Positions 20,298-29,473 of a DNA stretch of 64,000 nt are shown here, one piece after another. Both the position numbers and the translations under genes were made by a program. Position 1 is the stretch's first letter. The number at the start of each line of letters is the position of its first letter. Below the pieces are notes generated by a model, which saw only the letters and a program-made list of their open reading frames with translations, was not told the DNA's origin and ran no database searches. Source of the DNA: UBA1275 sp038124025 (GTDB taxonomy: Bacteria > Bacteroidota > Rhodothermia > Balneolales > Balneolaceae); assembly GCA_038124025.1 (NCBI GenBank), contig JAYPBC010000003.1, positions 1-64,000 of the forward strand. Direction: 5' to 3'.

Positions 20298-21614
20298 ATG
20301 AATTTTTTCACAGGTTTAGTTCAAATAGACCCAAACGAGCATTTTTCACCCCTTCTACTGGTACTACTTTTTACAGTACTTTTCCTTTACAATTGCTCGT
20401 CAACTGAGCCTTTTAGCGGATATTCCTACGATCCGCCTGATGTAATCGATACCCAAGACAAAGAAATTAATTATCAAAAACAACGTACCATTGGTGTTGG
20501 TGAACCAAAAATTTGGATAAGTAATGAATTTAATGGTGCTCGAGTTTCCGATGCATGGTTAGCTTCTGGGCACAGTCAAGACACCATAGTTATACAGATA
20601 AAGCCCGAAAATGCCCCCATCAATAACTCACCATGGTATGCATTTGAAATTTGGGGTGATCAGGCCCAAAAAGTTCTCATTCGTTTAACATATGAAAATG
20701 GTCGTCACCGGTACATACCCAAATTGAGCGAGTCTGCAGACCAATCGAGCTGGAAGCTATTACCCGATAGTGCACTTAGTTCAGTAGAAGGAGATCTGCT
20801 TTTTAGTCTTCAGGTTGAAACCCAAAAGAAATTGATAGCAGCACATCCTGTGCAGGCAAATAGTCTAAAATCATTAATCAGTTACCCCGAGCTCAGCGGC
20901 TTTGCCTCCGATATTAGCGTGGACACCGTTGGCTATTCGCATAATAATAGAGCCATTCTGGAATGGCAAAGCCAGGTTGATGAGGGTACCCAGAAGGAGG
21001 GCTTGTTACTCCTTTTTTCACGACAACATCCCCCCGAAGTTTCTGGTTATCGAAGTTTTCTATATTTCTTTAACAGATTGATGGATTCCGACGAGCTTGC
21101 ACAAACTTTTAGAACGAACTTCCACATTATCGCCTATCCAATGATGAATCCAGATGGAGTTGAACAAGGACATTGGCGACACAATTCAAAAGGAATCGAT
21201 TTGAACAGAGATTGGGAATATTTTCGCCAACCTGAAACACGATCTGTTCGAGATGCACTATTACCCTTAGCAGATGGTCGTTATGAGGTGGTTTACGGCA
21301 TTGATTTCCACTCCACCAACGAAAACGTTTTCTACCCTATCAACGAAGCAGTAATCACCGGCATAGACAACCTCACTCAACGTTGGTTTCCCTTTGTTGC
21401 CGAAGCAAATCCTGAACTAAACTTTCGAAGCGAAGAATTTGAACCCAATTCACCCATAGCAAAAAATTGGGTATACAAAACCTTCGGCACCGATGCCCTG
21501 ACCTTCGAAGTCGAGGATGAGCTTAGTGAAGAAGCGATGCAACACTTAGGACGTTCCGCGGCAGAATCTCTAATGAAGTTATTGTTAGAGGAGTTGGAAA
21601 CTACCCAGGAATAG
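20298..21614 (+). CDS. M14-type zinc carboxypeptidase lipoprotein
   Basis: Of 438 residues, the first 33 form a long N-region, hydrophobic helix and lipobox ending in Cys33. An N-terminal beta-sandwich (about 70-180) precedes a carboxypeptidase domain. The zinc site is H244-P-P-E247 and H338 in DFHST; DLNRDW (301-306) matches the substrate-binding Asn-Arg; E404 in LTFEVE is the probable general base. This is the layout of M14 cytosolic-carboxypeptidase-like enzymes. It is divergent from the Omp85 gene and stands alone. The substrate is unknown, and as a lipoprotein it acts in the periplasm or at the surface. Confidence 0.87.
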   Translation: MNFFTGLVQIDPNEHFSPLLLVLLFTVLFLYNCSSTEPFSGYSYDPPDVIDTQDKEINYQKQRTIGVGEPKIWISNEFNGARVSDAWLASGHSQDTIVIQIKPENAPINNSPWYAFEIWGDQAQKVLIRLTYENGRHRYIPKLSESADQSSWKLLPDSALSSVEGDLLFSLQVETQKKLIAAHPVQANSLKSLISYPELSGFASDISVDTVGYSHNNRAILEWQSQVDEGTQKEGLLLLFSRQHPPEVSGYRSFLYFFNRLMDSDELAQTFRTNFHIIAYPMMNPDGVEQGHWRHNSKGIDLNRDWEYFRQPETRSVRDALLPLADGRYEVVYGIDFHSTNENVFYPINEAVITGIDNLTQRWFPFVAEANPELNFRSEEFEPNSPIAKNWVYKTFGTDALTFEVEDELSEEAMQHLGRSAAESLMKLLLEELETTQE

Positions 21615-21774
21615 CCAAAGCACCCGAATGAAGGTCAAATGCTACGAGCATAAGCATTGTATAGGCCTAATTTCAAAGCAATGAATAATGGCATGAACAT
21701 ACATATAAGGAACATATTGAGCGGATAAAAAAAAGCCATCAAGAATTTTTTACAAGCTTCATATAACATTCATC

Positions 21775-21789
21775 ATTCTACCGTAGAAT
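21775..21789. promoter_or_regulatory. 15-base palindrome upstream of sco gene
   Basis: ATTCTAC-C-GTAGAAT is a perfect 7-base inverted repeat with one central base, 94 bases before the Sco-like ATG. A second small dyad (TGTTC...GAACA, 21804-21817) lies downstream, followed by a repeat of TTCGGA. Palindromes of this size in front of metal genes are often repressor sites; no regulator gene is adjacent. The rest of 21615-21883 shows no gene. Confidence 0.35.
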
Positions 21790-21883
21790 TTGAATGCTTG
21801 CCCTGTTCGGATGAACATTCGGACTGCCATTAGAGCATACTTTACATCTGCTATATCAACACCATAGAGATATCCCTATCAAC

Positions 21884-22501
21884 ATGAATACATCTTTAAA
21901 GACCCTCAACAAATCATCCGTTATGCTATGGTCTCTATTGCTGTCACTTATTTTTATTCAAAGTGCTTGCATGAACGACTATAAGATCATTGACGACATG
22001 AACGACGCATCGTTTGAATTGGTAAACCAAGACAGTGTGAATGTGAACTTTCCGATAGACTTTCGTGGGCAATATGTAGTCATGGGATTTGTATACACAA
22101 ATTGCCCCGATATTTGTCCTTTAATCACCCAGAATCTTATTAAAATTCAAAAGGACTTAGGTTACCCTGCCAATGTGCAGTTTTTAGGAGTGAGTTTTGA
22201 TCCAAAGCGAGATACTCCAGAAGTCCTGCACCGTTATAAGGAAGTATTTAAAGTAGATGACAATGTCAACTTCCTTACTGGTGAACCAACAATAATCCAA
22301 ACATTTATGGATAGTGTTCGCGTCCGGACCCAAGAATCGATGCGTACAACCACCGAAAGTGGGAAGGAAATCTACTTCCTTAATCACTCTGATAAAATTA
22401 TGGTGATGAATCCAAAAGGTGAAATAATTATTGAATACGGAGGCAGCATGCCATCGATTCCATCTCTAATTGTTCAAGATCTACAATCGCTCATTCAATA
22501 A
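21884..22501 (+). CDS. SCO1/SenC/PrrC-family copper protein
   Basis: A 205-residue thioredoxin-fold lipoprotein: signal helix with lipobox QSAC (Cys29), copper motif C74-P-D-I-C78, and the third ligand H168 in LNHSDK. These three residues are the known copper site of SCO proteins, which deliver copper to the CuA centre of cytochrome oxidase or act as thiol reductases. Next to it lie a PCuAC-type copper chaperone (11 bases downstream) and a DUF411 protein, which supports a role in copper supply to a terminal oxidase. No oxidase gene is in the window. Confidence 0.93.
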   Translation: MNTSLKTLNKSSVMLWSLLLSLIFIQSACMNDYKIIDDMNDASFELVNQDSVNVNFPIDFRGQYVVMGFVYTNCPDICPLITQNLIKIQKDLGYPANVQFLGVSFDPKRDTPEVLHRYKEVFKVDDNVNFLTGEPTIIQTFMDSVRVRTQESMRTTTESGKEIYFLNHSDKIMVMNPKGEIIIEYGGSMPSIPSLIVQDLQSLIQ

Positions 22502-22512
22502 ATAATCACTGT

Positions 22513-23058
22513 ATGAGTAACCTAATATTCCCTAAAAGCTCAGCTTCTGCCCGTATGAAACTACACTCTTTATTTTTGTTAGTTGTAACCACTAGTTTAG
22601 GACTAATACTTGGATGTAACAATAAAATAGATTCACCAAGATCAGTCCTTGAGAGGCAAGATAGCTTGGCCGATTCATCCATGGCAGGTACCGATTGGAA
22701 TATTACCCTAGACAGCGCTTGGGCTCGACCAACAAAGGCAGGTATGATAAGTGCTGCATATTTTAAATTGCAAAATAATGGATCTATGCCAGATAGTCTT
22801 GTTCGGGTTAGTTCAAGTGCATCTGAAGATGTTCAGATACATTTGAGTTATGAAAAGGATGAAATTATGGTGATGGAAGAGCAGCCATTTGTTGCTATTC
22901 AGCCATCCGAGCAAATCCTCTTCCAACCAGGTGGATATCATATCATGATTATACAACCAACTAATGATATGAACGAAGGAGACAGTCTTAGCCTGTCACT
23001 ATATTTCAATTCTGGAATGATTATTGAACGTAATATTCAGGTTGGAAATCCTGAGTAA
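22513..23058 (+). CDS. PCuAC-family periplasmic copper chaperone
   Basis: This predicts 181 residues, lipoprotein-type (lipobox ending LGC at residue 35). An internal ATG at codon 15 could be the true start, giving a shorter N-region. The copper motif H-x10-M-x21-H-x-M is present with exact spacing as H110, M121, H143 and M145; the methionine that often follows the first histidine is Leu111 here. Members hand Cu(I) to cytochrome oxidase with Sco proteins. The gene is 11 bases after the Sco gene and followed by a terminator. Confidence 0.88.
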   Translation: MSNLIFPKSSASARMKLHSLFLLVVTTSLGLILGCNNKIDSPRSVLERQDSLADSSMAGTDWNITLDSAWARPTKAGMISAAYFKLQNNGSMPDSLVRVSSSASEDVQIHLSYEKDEIMVMEEQPFVAIQPSEQILFQPGGYHIMIIQPTNDMNEGDSLSLSLYFNSGMIIERNIQVGNPE

Positions 23059-23080
23059 TTAGATAAATACACGACAAAAA

Positions 23081-23111
23081 AAACCCCCAGACCTATCAGG
23101 ATCGGGGGTTT
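23081..23111. terminator. bidirectional intrinsic terminator
   Basis: AAACCCCC (23081-23088) pairs perfectly with GGGGGTTT (23104-23111), with CCT/AGG pairing possible in the loop. A-run before and T-run after make it usable from both sides. It separates the PCuAC gene from the convergent DUF411 gene. Confidence 0.8.
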
Positions 23112-23192
23112 AAGTCGGTTTGAGTTATTCGGAGTATGAATCTACAATATGCCTCTATAACATCACACAACTCGAAAATGGTTCCCAAAAAT

Positions 23193-23717
23193 TTACCTGT
23201 ATGAACTAAATACGGAAGTGCTTCCGTCCGAATTAATTAAGAGTACATCATAGGGATTTGGATTAGGGCCTTCCATACCTGGAGACCCCTCTGGCATGCC
23301 AGGAACTGAGAGTCCAATAGCATCCGGACGTTCTTCCAATAACCGTTGAACATCGGCAGGAGGAACATGTCCCTCTACAACATATCCATCGATCATAGCA
23401 GTATGGCACGAGGCTAGTTCACTGGTAATACCCTGCTCGGATTTAATTGCTCCTAATTGCCGAGTTATCTCCTCCGTAACATAAAAGCCTTCCTTGTTCA
23501 TATGCTCGGCCCAACGTGTACAGCACATACAACCTTCATTCTTGTACATGGTAACTGAAATAGCACCTTCAGGGGCTTGCATCATAGGTTGAGAAGATTC
23601 CATGCTTGTCGCAGCGGTGGTCTGAGGCTCTTCGGCATCGCTTGACGGCCAAAATAAAATAGCCGCTACTAGTACTGTAATAAATGACCCTATAAATAAA
23701 ATCTGTTGATTGTTCAT
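23193..23717 (-). CDS. DUF411 metal-binding protein
   Basis: 174 residues with an N-terminal membrane anchor (about 5-23) and a DUF411 domain. Conserved features seen are C63-M-C65-C66, S103-C104-H105 and E-G-H-V-P at 115-119, all expected for this copper-related family. The C-terminus extends past the domain with a proline/glycine-rich segment. It faces the Sco/PCuAC genes across a shared terminator, so it fits a copper-handling neighbourhood. Exact chemistry is unknown for DUF411. Confidence 0.9.
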   Translation of the reverse strand: MNNQQILFIGSFITVLVAAILFWPSSDAEEPQTTAATSMESSQPMMQAPEGAISVTMYKNEGCMCCTRWAEHMNKEGFYVTEEITRQLGAIKSEQGITSELASCHTAMIDGYVVEGHVPPADVQRLLEERPDAIGLSVPGMPEGSPGMEGPNPNPYDVLLINSDGSTSVFSSYR

Positions 23718-23862
23718 TGGTTTAGCTTAAATGATGGATAGTTTGATTAACAAAAATCTGTTTTTGATGACTTGCCCTTACAACAATAAATTAATGTCCT
23801 CAATTCATAAATTCTTCATTAATTAAATAAAAATTGTAGGTACTAACCAAACAAATATTCCT

Positions 23863-24249
23863 ATGACCTATCCAATATCTCGCTTTAGTGCAGTGTCCCT
23901 TGTGTTTCTAAGCTTCGCCGTTGCATTGGGAGCCATGGGTTCTCATTTCTTAGAAAGTAAACTTTCAATTAGCTTACTTGAAACTTGGGAAACAGCAGTA
24001 CAGTATCAATTCTGGAATGCCCTTGGATTAATGGGTTTAAGTCTACTAGAACGGAGCTATAGTGTTTCACTAGGACTAGCTATGAAATTCATCATTGGTG
24101 GGATACTGCTCTTCTCTGGAAGTCTATATGTGTTATGCTTAGCACCAAATCCTTGGATTGTCTACCTGACCCCACTTGGAGGAATATCTCTGTTAATCGG
24201 ATATACGGGAGCAACAATACAACTTGTTCGCACACCAAATAAAGACTAA
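23863..24249 (+). CDS. DUF423 family membrane protein
   Basis: A 128-residue protein with four predicted helices and the family pattern ALGAMGSHFLE near 26-36 and a conserved YQFWNALGL segment at about 48-56. DUF423 (YgdD-like) proteins have no established function. The start ATG follows a spacer of 145 bases shared with the divergent DUF411 gene. No co-transcribed partner within 100 bases. Confidence 0.87.
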   Translation: MTYPISRFSAVSLVFLSFAVALGAMGSHFLESKLSISLLETWETAVQYQFWNALGLMGLSLLERSYSVSLGLAMKFIIGGILLFSGSLYVLCLAPNPWIVYLTPLGGISLLIGYTGATIQLVRTPNKD

Positions 24250-24353
24250 ATCTTCATAAATCATCCTATCATCTTCACAATATCTTCATAATTCATCCTT
24301 TTCTTGGTGATTAATAGAAAATAGCTAAGCTAAAAACGACTATTCATCAAGAG

Positions 24354-26750
24354 ATGACAACCCCCCCCGTTCTTACTAAGAGAAGTTTTAAACTTTCTCT
24401 ATCAGTTTGCCAATACATTCAGGGCCTCCTACCTGCGATATTGACATTACTGTTTATTGTATCAGTATCTACAACCTCACTTACTCAAGCTCACAGCACT
24501 CCTAAGGTCGCTCAAAATGCCAAAGTAGATACAACGGCTCAACTAATGGGTAGGGTATTAGATGAAAATGGGCTTGCAGTAATAGGCGCAAATATCCGCA
24601 TAGATGAGTATGCTGGTACCTACACAGATTCTTCCGGTTTGTATCTTATCAATGGAATATCACCCGGTGAATATAAGCTTCGGATAAGTCATATTGGTTT
24701 TATCAAGTACCAAAAAACCTTAGAGTTTATTCCGAATGACAAGGTTTTTATCGAGGTGCGTCTTGAGCGAACATCTTATGAAAATGAAACGGTAGTTATA
24801 ACCGCATCTAGAACTCAAGAAGCTTTATCTGAGGTGAGTGTACCTGTATTGGTAGTACCAAAACAGGAGATTCAACAATCTGGCAACATACGGTTGAGTG
24901 ATATATTGTCAGAACAATTGGGATTGTACTTGGTTGAAAACCATGGCACTGGGTTACAAATGCAGGGGTTTGACCCAGAATACACCCTCATCCTTATAGA
25001 TAATAAACCCGTGATTGGTCGTACTGCAGGGACGCTAGATCTAACCCGACTTGCTGTTGGTAATATTGAACAGGTAGAGGTTGTGAAAGGTCCGTCCTCT
25101 GCATTATGGGGTAGTGATGCCTTAGCAGGAGTCATAAACATTATTACAGACAAAGGATCACAACCTTTTGAATGGGGTGTAAATACTCGCTATGGCACTC
25201 ATAATACCAAAGATATTTCTGGTCAATTCAATCTTAAGGAAGGTAATCTTCAGGCTCGTTTTTTTGGGAATTTAAACGGTTCCAATGGATATGACTTAAA
25301 CCCAGAAACCGTTGCCCCCACCATTCCCAAATACAATAATTACACCCTCCAAGGTGGGATTAAATACCAATTTCTACCTGGTTTGTCCCTTGATATTTCT
25401 AGCAGATACTACAGGGAAGATCAATCCTTCCAGGATGAAGTGTTAGATCGAAGAAGAAGATTTGACGCCTATGGAACTGAGTTTCAACAAGACTATTACA
25501 TATCACCTACCATACAATATGCCGTTGGATCGGTACACCTAATCGAAGCGAGTGCCTATGTAGGTTATTTTGAGAGTGAATCCGTTCTAAATTTAACCGA
25601 TTCAAATACTCGTTATTTTTCAGATGCTTTTGCACAACGTCTTAATAAAATGGAATTCAAAGCCTCTACCTTCTGGGATAACGCACACACAACTATTTTA
25701 GGTGCAGGTAGTAATACTGAGTCACTAGATGCTGAAATTTATGCGGAAGTGCCTGGCTTTGCAAGCACCTACTTTTATGGACAACACGATTGGCGTGCCA
25801 GTGATGATTATTCTCTAACGGTCGGGTTTCGCTACGACAATCATAGTGAGTATGCATCTCAGCTAAGCCCCAAACTGTCTACCCGATGGAAATTAACACA
25901 AAATTTTAGTCTAAAAACCTCATTTGGCGGAGGGTACAAAGCACCTGATTTTCGGCAACTCTTCTTGAACTTTAGTAACCCTATTTCTGGTTACAGTGTG
26001 TATGGTACTTCAACTTTAAAAGCGGGTCTACAGCAATTAGAGGATAGTGGACAACTCGCTGAAGTATTCATTGACCCAGCTAGTCTAGGTAAAATCAAGG
26101 CAGAACGCGCCTACGCCTTAAATATCGGTGGGGACTGGTTTGCCACGAAAAATACAAGCCTTCGATTTAATGCATTCCGCAATCAAGTCCGCGACCTCAT
26201 TGAAACCCAGCGTATTGCTCAGAAAGTAAACAATCAGTCCGTTTTTTCTTATGTAAATATCAGAAGAATGTATAGTCAAGGCATTGACCTTGAGCTTCGG
26301 ACTAGCTCATTTTTATTCAATAATCTAGACTGGTCTGTGGGCGGACAATTTTTGGACACTCGGCAACGGATTACTGAGGGATTTGATGATGTGGTTGACG
26401 GAGTGGTGGTAAAAAAAGAAAAGACTAGCTATGTCACCATGTTCAATCGATCCCGTTACACAGGAAACATCAAATTGTTTTATGTCTCTAAGCAACTTGG
26501 GTTAGATGCGAATGTTCGGCTTCAATACCGCAGTTCATATGGCTTTGTAGACTTAAACGGGAATAATCGAATAGAGGATTCAGAATTGGTAGAGGGCTAT
26601 ACGCTAATCAACAGTTCGTTTGCTAAAACATTTAAAGAGCAATATCGCATTCAAGTAGGCATAAATAATCTGACGAACGTGATCGATCCTCAGCGTCTCC
26701 CATCTAACCCTGGTCGCGTGTTGTATGCCCAGTTTTCTTTTGATTTTTAA
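24354..26750 (+). CDS. TonB-dependent outer-membrane receptor
   Basis: The 798-residue protein has an N-terminal signal segment (about 20-45), a carboxypeptidase-regulatory-like domain (65-135), a plug domain (about 150-265, with VEVVKGPSSALWGSDALAGVINI) and a C-terminal beta barrel ending SFDF. It is followed after 80 bases by a HmuY-like lipoprotein gene, so heme is the likely cargo, as in HmuR-HmuY. The second to fifth codons contain a run of eight C (24361-24368), which could slip and switch expression. No other ATG upstream of the signal segment restores the frame. Confidence 0.93.
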   Translation: MTTPPVLTKRSFKLSLSVCQYIQGLLPAILTLLFIVSVSTTSLTQAHSTPKVAQNAKVDTTAQLMGRVLDENGLAVIGANIRIDEYAGTYTDSSGLYLINGISPGEYKLRISHIGFIKYQKTLEFIPNDKVFIEVRLERTSYENETVVITASRTQEALSEVSVPVLVVPKQEIQQSGNIRLSDILSEQLGLYLVENHGTGLQMQGFDPEYTLILIDNKPVIGRTAGTLDLTRLAVGNIEQVEVVKGPSSALWGSDALAGVINIITDKGSQPFEWGVNTRYGTHNTKDISGQFNLKEGNLQARFFGNLNGSNGYDLNPETVAPTIPKYNNYTLQGGIKYQFLPGLSLDISSRYYREDQSFQDEVLDRRRRFDAYGTEFQQDYYISPTIQYAVGSVHLIEASAYVGYFESESVLNLTDSNTRYFSDAFAQRLNKMEFKASTFWDNAHTTILGAGSNTESLDAEIYAEVPGFASTYFYGQHDWRASDDYSLTVGFRYDNHSEYASQLSPKLSTRWKLTQNFSLKTSFGGGYKAPDFRQLFLNFSNPISGYSVYGTSTLKAGLQQLEDSGQLAEVFIDPASLGKIKAERAYALNIGGDWFATKNTSLRFNAFRNQVRDLIETQRIAQKVNNQSVFSYVNIRRMYSQGIDLELRTSSFLFNNLDWSVGGQFLDTRQRITEGFDDVVDGVVVKKEKTSYVTMFNRSRYTGNIKLFYVSKQLGLDANVRLQYRSSYGFVDLNGNNRIEDSELVEGYTLINSSFAKTFKEQYRIQVGINNLTNVIDPQRLPSNPGRVLYAQFSFDF
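24361..24368. repeat. C8 homopolymer within codons 3-6 of receptor gene
   Basis: Eight consecutive C bases begin seven bases after the A of the ATG. A one-base gain or loss would frameshift the receptor at its very start. Short G or C runs elsewhere in the window reach seven at most (for example 13958-13964 and 58280-58286). Confidence 0.9.
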
Positions 26751-26830
26751 CCTAAACAACTTAAGAAGTCTCCTTCAGGTAGAACTAAACTTTTTTAAAA
26801 CTCACAAATAAATATAAAATACTATTCATC

Positions 26831-27883
26831 ATGAAAAACCTAATATTAAGCGTTCTTACCGGTTTACTTTTGTTGTCAGCCTGTGTAGGCAATCGAAACA
26901 ACGGACCGGCTCCAGTAACGAATTCAGTCATTGAAGATATCGCGGCGAATTATAATACCATTATTGAAAATAGAGAGCCCGTTACAGACATTAATGACTA
27001 TCCAGGTCAAGAAGGTAAATATACTTTTTATGACTTGGATCAGGGTGTTACCGTTGCAGATTCTAGCTCAGACGTATGGGATATTGCATTTGGTGGTACT
27101 ACACTGCTAGCCAATACGGCACATGGGGGTGGGATACAGGTCATTCAGACAGTCTACTCAGAGGTTGATAATGCCCCTGAAACCGGTTATGAAGACAGTA
27201 ATGCGACGTGGTATATTTATACCGGGGAAGCGCCAAATCTACCGAAACATGCCGTCCTACCCAATAGTAATGCAACCGTCATCATTAAAACTCCAAAGGG
27301 AAACTATGCTAAGATGGAAATACTTAGCTATTACGAAGGTAATCCAGATGTGAACTCAGCTGAATTTGCCAATTTCATGACTCGACCTGCAAACGGGTAT
27401 TTTAGTTTTAATTATATCCTTCAAGAATCAGAAAGCAATCAACTTTATCATGTTGACTCTTACACCCTTTTAGATCTAGATACTGGAACTATTGTGGAGG
27501 ATAGTCTTTCGTCACAATGGGATATTGGCTTTAACGCAACCAATATTATTGCAAATACCGGACAAAATGGTGGTATTCAACCGCTGAACACCGCATATAA
27601 TTTAGTTGATGAAGCGCCTTTAGAAGGCTATGGAAGCATGGATGCTGCTTGGTACACCTATACCATGAACAACACCCCTCCACATGCTATCTTACCTAAA
27701 GAAAATTATACTTTGACGGTAAAAACACCGGATGAGTTATATGCGAAATTTAGAATTATTAGCTATTACAAAGGAAATCCAGACGTTAATTCACAGAATT
27801 TTATCAATTTTATTCGTCCTGCTGATCGCCATTATACCATCGAATATGCCATACAAGAAGATGGCTCTCGCTTTTTTGAGTAA
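26831..27883 (+). CDS. tandem HmuY-domain heme-binding lipoprotein
   Basis: This predicts 350 residues with lipobox LLSAC (Cys18). Two HmuY-like halves, about 60-200 and 205-345, align with each other: WDIAFGG/WDIGFNA, GGIQVI/GGIQPL, and SYYEGNPDVNS/SYYKGNPDVNS. Canonical HmuY is single-domain and steals heme for its TonB receptor. Heme ligands of the Porphyromonas protein cannot be mapped by eye, so ligand binding is inferred from family and from the adjacent receptor gene. A terminator follows. Confidence 0.87.
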   Translation: MKNLILSVLTGLLLLSACVGNRNNGPAPVTNSVIEDIAANYNTIIENREPVTDINDYPGQEGKYTFYDLDQGVTVADSSSDVWDIAFGGTTLLANTAHGGGIQVIQTVYSEVDNAPETGYEDSNATWYIYTGEAPNLPKHAVLPNSNATVIIKTPKGNYAKMEILSYYEGNPDVNSAEFANFMTRPANGYFSFNYILQESESNQLYHVDSYTLLDLDTGTIVEDSLSSQWDIGFNATNIIANTGQNGGIQPLNTAYNLVDEAPLEGYGSMDAAWYTYTMNNTPPHAILPKENYTLTVKTPDELYAKFRIISYYKGNPDVNSQNFINFIRPADRHYTIEYAIQEDGSRFFE

Positions 27884-27981
27884 AATGGAAAGTAGCTAAA
27901 TCTAAATCGACTCCCAGTAAGGCGATTAGATATAATTTACAAAATGACTTCGGATTGATTAAAAATTAATTAACTATAGTT

Positions 27982-28010
27982 AAGCCCTCTTTTATAGGAG
28001 GGCTTTTTTT
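27982..28010 (+). terminator. intrinsic terminator after HmuY gene
   Basis: AAGCCCTC (27982-27989) and GAGGGCTT (27998-28005) form an 8-base stem with an 8-base loop, followed by T7. It ends the receptor-HmuY unit. Confidence 0.88.
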
Positions 28011-28069
28011 AAATACCCCAAAACATTATTCTACCTAACTAACAACGAGATAAGATCAAAGGGATAAGA

Positions 28070-29473
28070 TTAGGTGATTACGGGCAGTTCAAAATAAAAT
28101 CTACTACCGACCCCTACCTCACTAGTTACTAGTATATTAGTCTCATGTGCCGCTAAGATACCTCGTACAACAGCTAAGCCTAAGCCTGTACCCCCTTTAT
28201 CTCTTGAACGAGCTTTATCTGTGCGGTAAAAACGGTCAAAAAGACGATCTAAATGTTCGGAAGCAATGCCAATACCCGTATCCTCAACGGAAATCTGAAT
28301 TCGATTTTCTATCTGCTTACATAGCACTTTTATACTACCTTCATTAGTATACTTCAAAGCATTCATGATCAGATTATCCATCACTTGGTATAACTTATCC
28401 CGATCGATAAATACTAAAGCATCACGCTCAACTATTAGTGACAATTCAATATTTTTTTCCTGTGCTAATGCTTCATACGTGGTAATTACATGTTTTAGAA
28501 AAGAAGCTACCTCGACTGCCTTTTTTTCAATAAAATGTTCATCCATATCATAGCGTTGTAACATTTTAATATCGTTGAATAAACGAACCACCCGTTCTAC
28601 TTGATTCTGCATAGTTACCATGTATTGCGATTTTTTCTCCGTTGAAATATTCTCCAACTGAAGCATTTCTATAGCACCAGATATTGTATGCAACGGATTC
28701 CTAACCTCATGAGCTATGTCGGCAAAAAATTGATTTTGTTTTTCGTTCAGCGATTGGAGTTGTCGATTATCTCTTTTAAACCGTTCTGCCATTTTATTGA
28801 GTGAGCTAGCAAGAGTTCCAAATTCGTCATTCCTATCCATTTCAAGGGTTTTATGGGTTTGCCCATCAGCGATAGTCAGCGCCGCATCATTTAGCTGTTT
28901 AATGGGTGCTGCCATATATTTAGAAAAAATAAAACTCACCACCATTACTGCGGCTATGGAAAAGAGCATGCCTGCGTAGATAATATGACGTATACTATCT
29001 ACTGCTTCATAATACTCCTCTTTATCCTTACTAATTCGTAAGTAACTAACGCTTGGAAAACCGTCATCTACCTTTGCAAAAGCAACCAGTCTAGAATAGT
29101 CCGGATCGTTCATGATATAAATATCTTCATTATTCGCACGAACAGAATCCACCACAAGGTCACTTAAGAACTCTCTTGAATCTACAAACACCTGCTCAGG
29201 TTGGGTATTATAGATGGGAATTCCAGTTGAATCAAACAGGGCTAAATCATAATCGAATAAAGCGGTTGTTTCTGTAATAAATGGGAAAAAGTCGGTATTC
29301 TCATCCGAAGATTCCACGGCTTGCCGAACAATACGCATATCGTTTTTAAATTCATCTAGCCCTTCAGCAAATAAGAAAAAACGAATACTCAGGATGGCAT
29401 AGGCACTAATGGTAATGATACCGATCAGTAGTAATAATACATAGGTAACTGAAAGCTTGGATTGTATATTCAT
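28070..29473 (-). CDS. sensor histidine kinase
   Basis: 467 residues: helix 1 (about 8-30), a periplasmic sensor (35-160), helix 2 (163-185), HAMP (about 186-240), dimerisation/phosphoacceptor H255 in DIAHEVRNP, and an HATPase domain with DTGIGI and GGTGLGLAV (N and G boxes). It overlaps the response regulator by four bases (ATGA at 29470-29473), so the two form one pair. The sensed signal is not visible; the sensor domain is short and unremarkable. Confidence 0.93.
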   Translation of the reverse strand: MNIQSKLSVTYVLLLLIGIITISAYAILSIRFFLFAEGLDEFKNDMRIVRQAVESSDENTDFFPFITETTALFDYDLALFDSTGIPIYNTQPEQVFVDSREFLSDLVVDSVRANNEDIYIMNDPDYSRLVAFAKVDDGFPSVSYLRISKDKEEYYEAVDSIRHIIYAGMLFSIAAVMVVSFIFSKYMAAPIKQLNDAALTIADGQTHKTLEMDRNDEFGTLASSLNKMAERFKRDNRQLQSLNEKQNQFFADIAHEVRNPLHTISGAIEMLQLENISTEKKSQYMVTMQNQVERVVRLFNDIKMLQRYDMDEHFIEKKAVEVASFLKHVITTYEALAQEKNIELSLIVERDALVFIDRDKLYQVMDNLIMNALKYTNEGSIKVLCKQIENRIQISVEDTGIGIASEHLDRLFDRFYRTDKARSRDKGGTGLGLAVVRGILAAHETNILVTSEVGVGSRFYFELPVIT

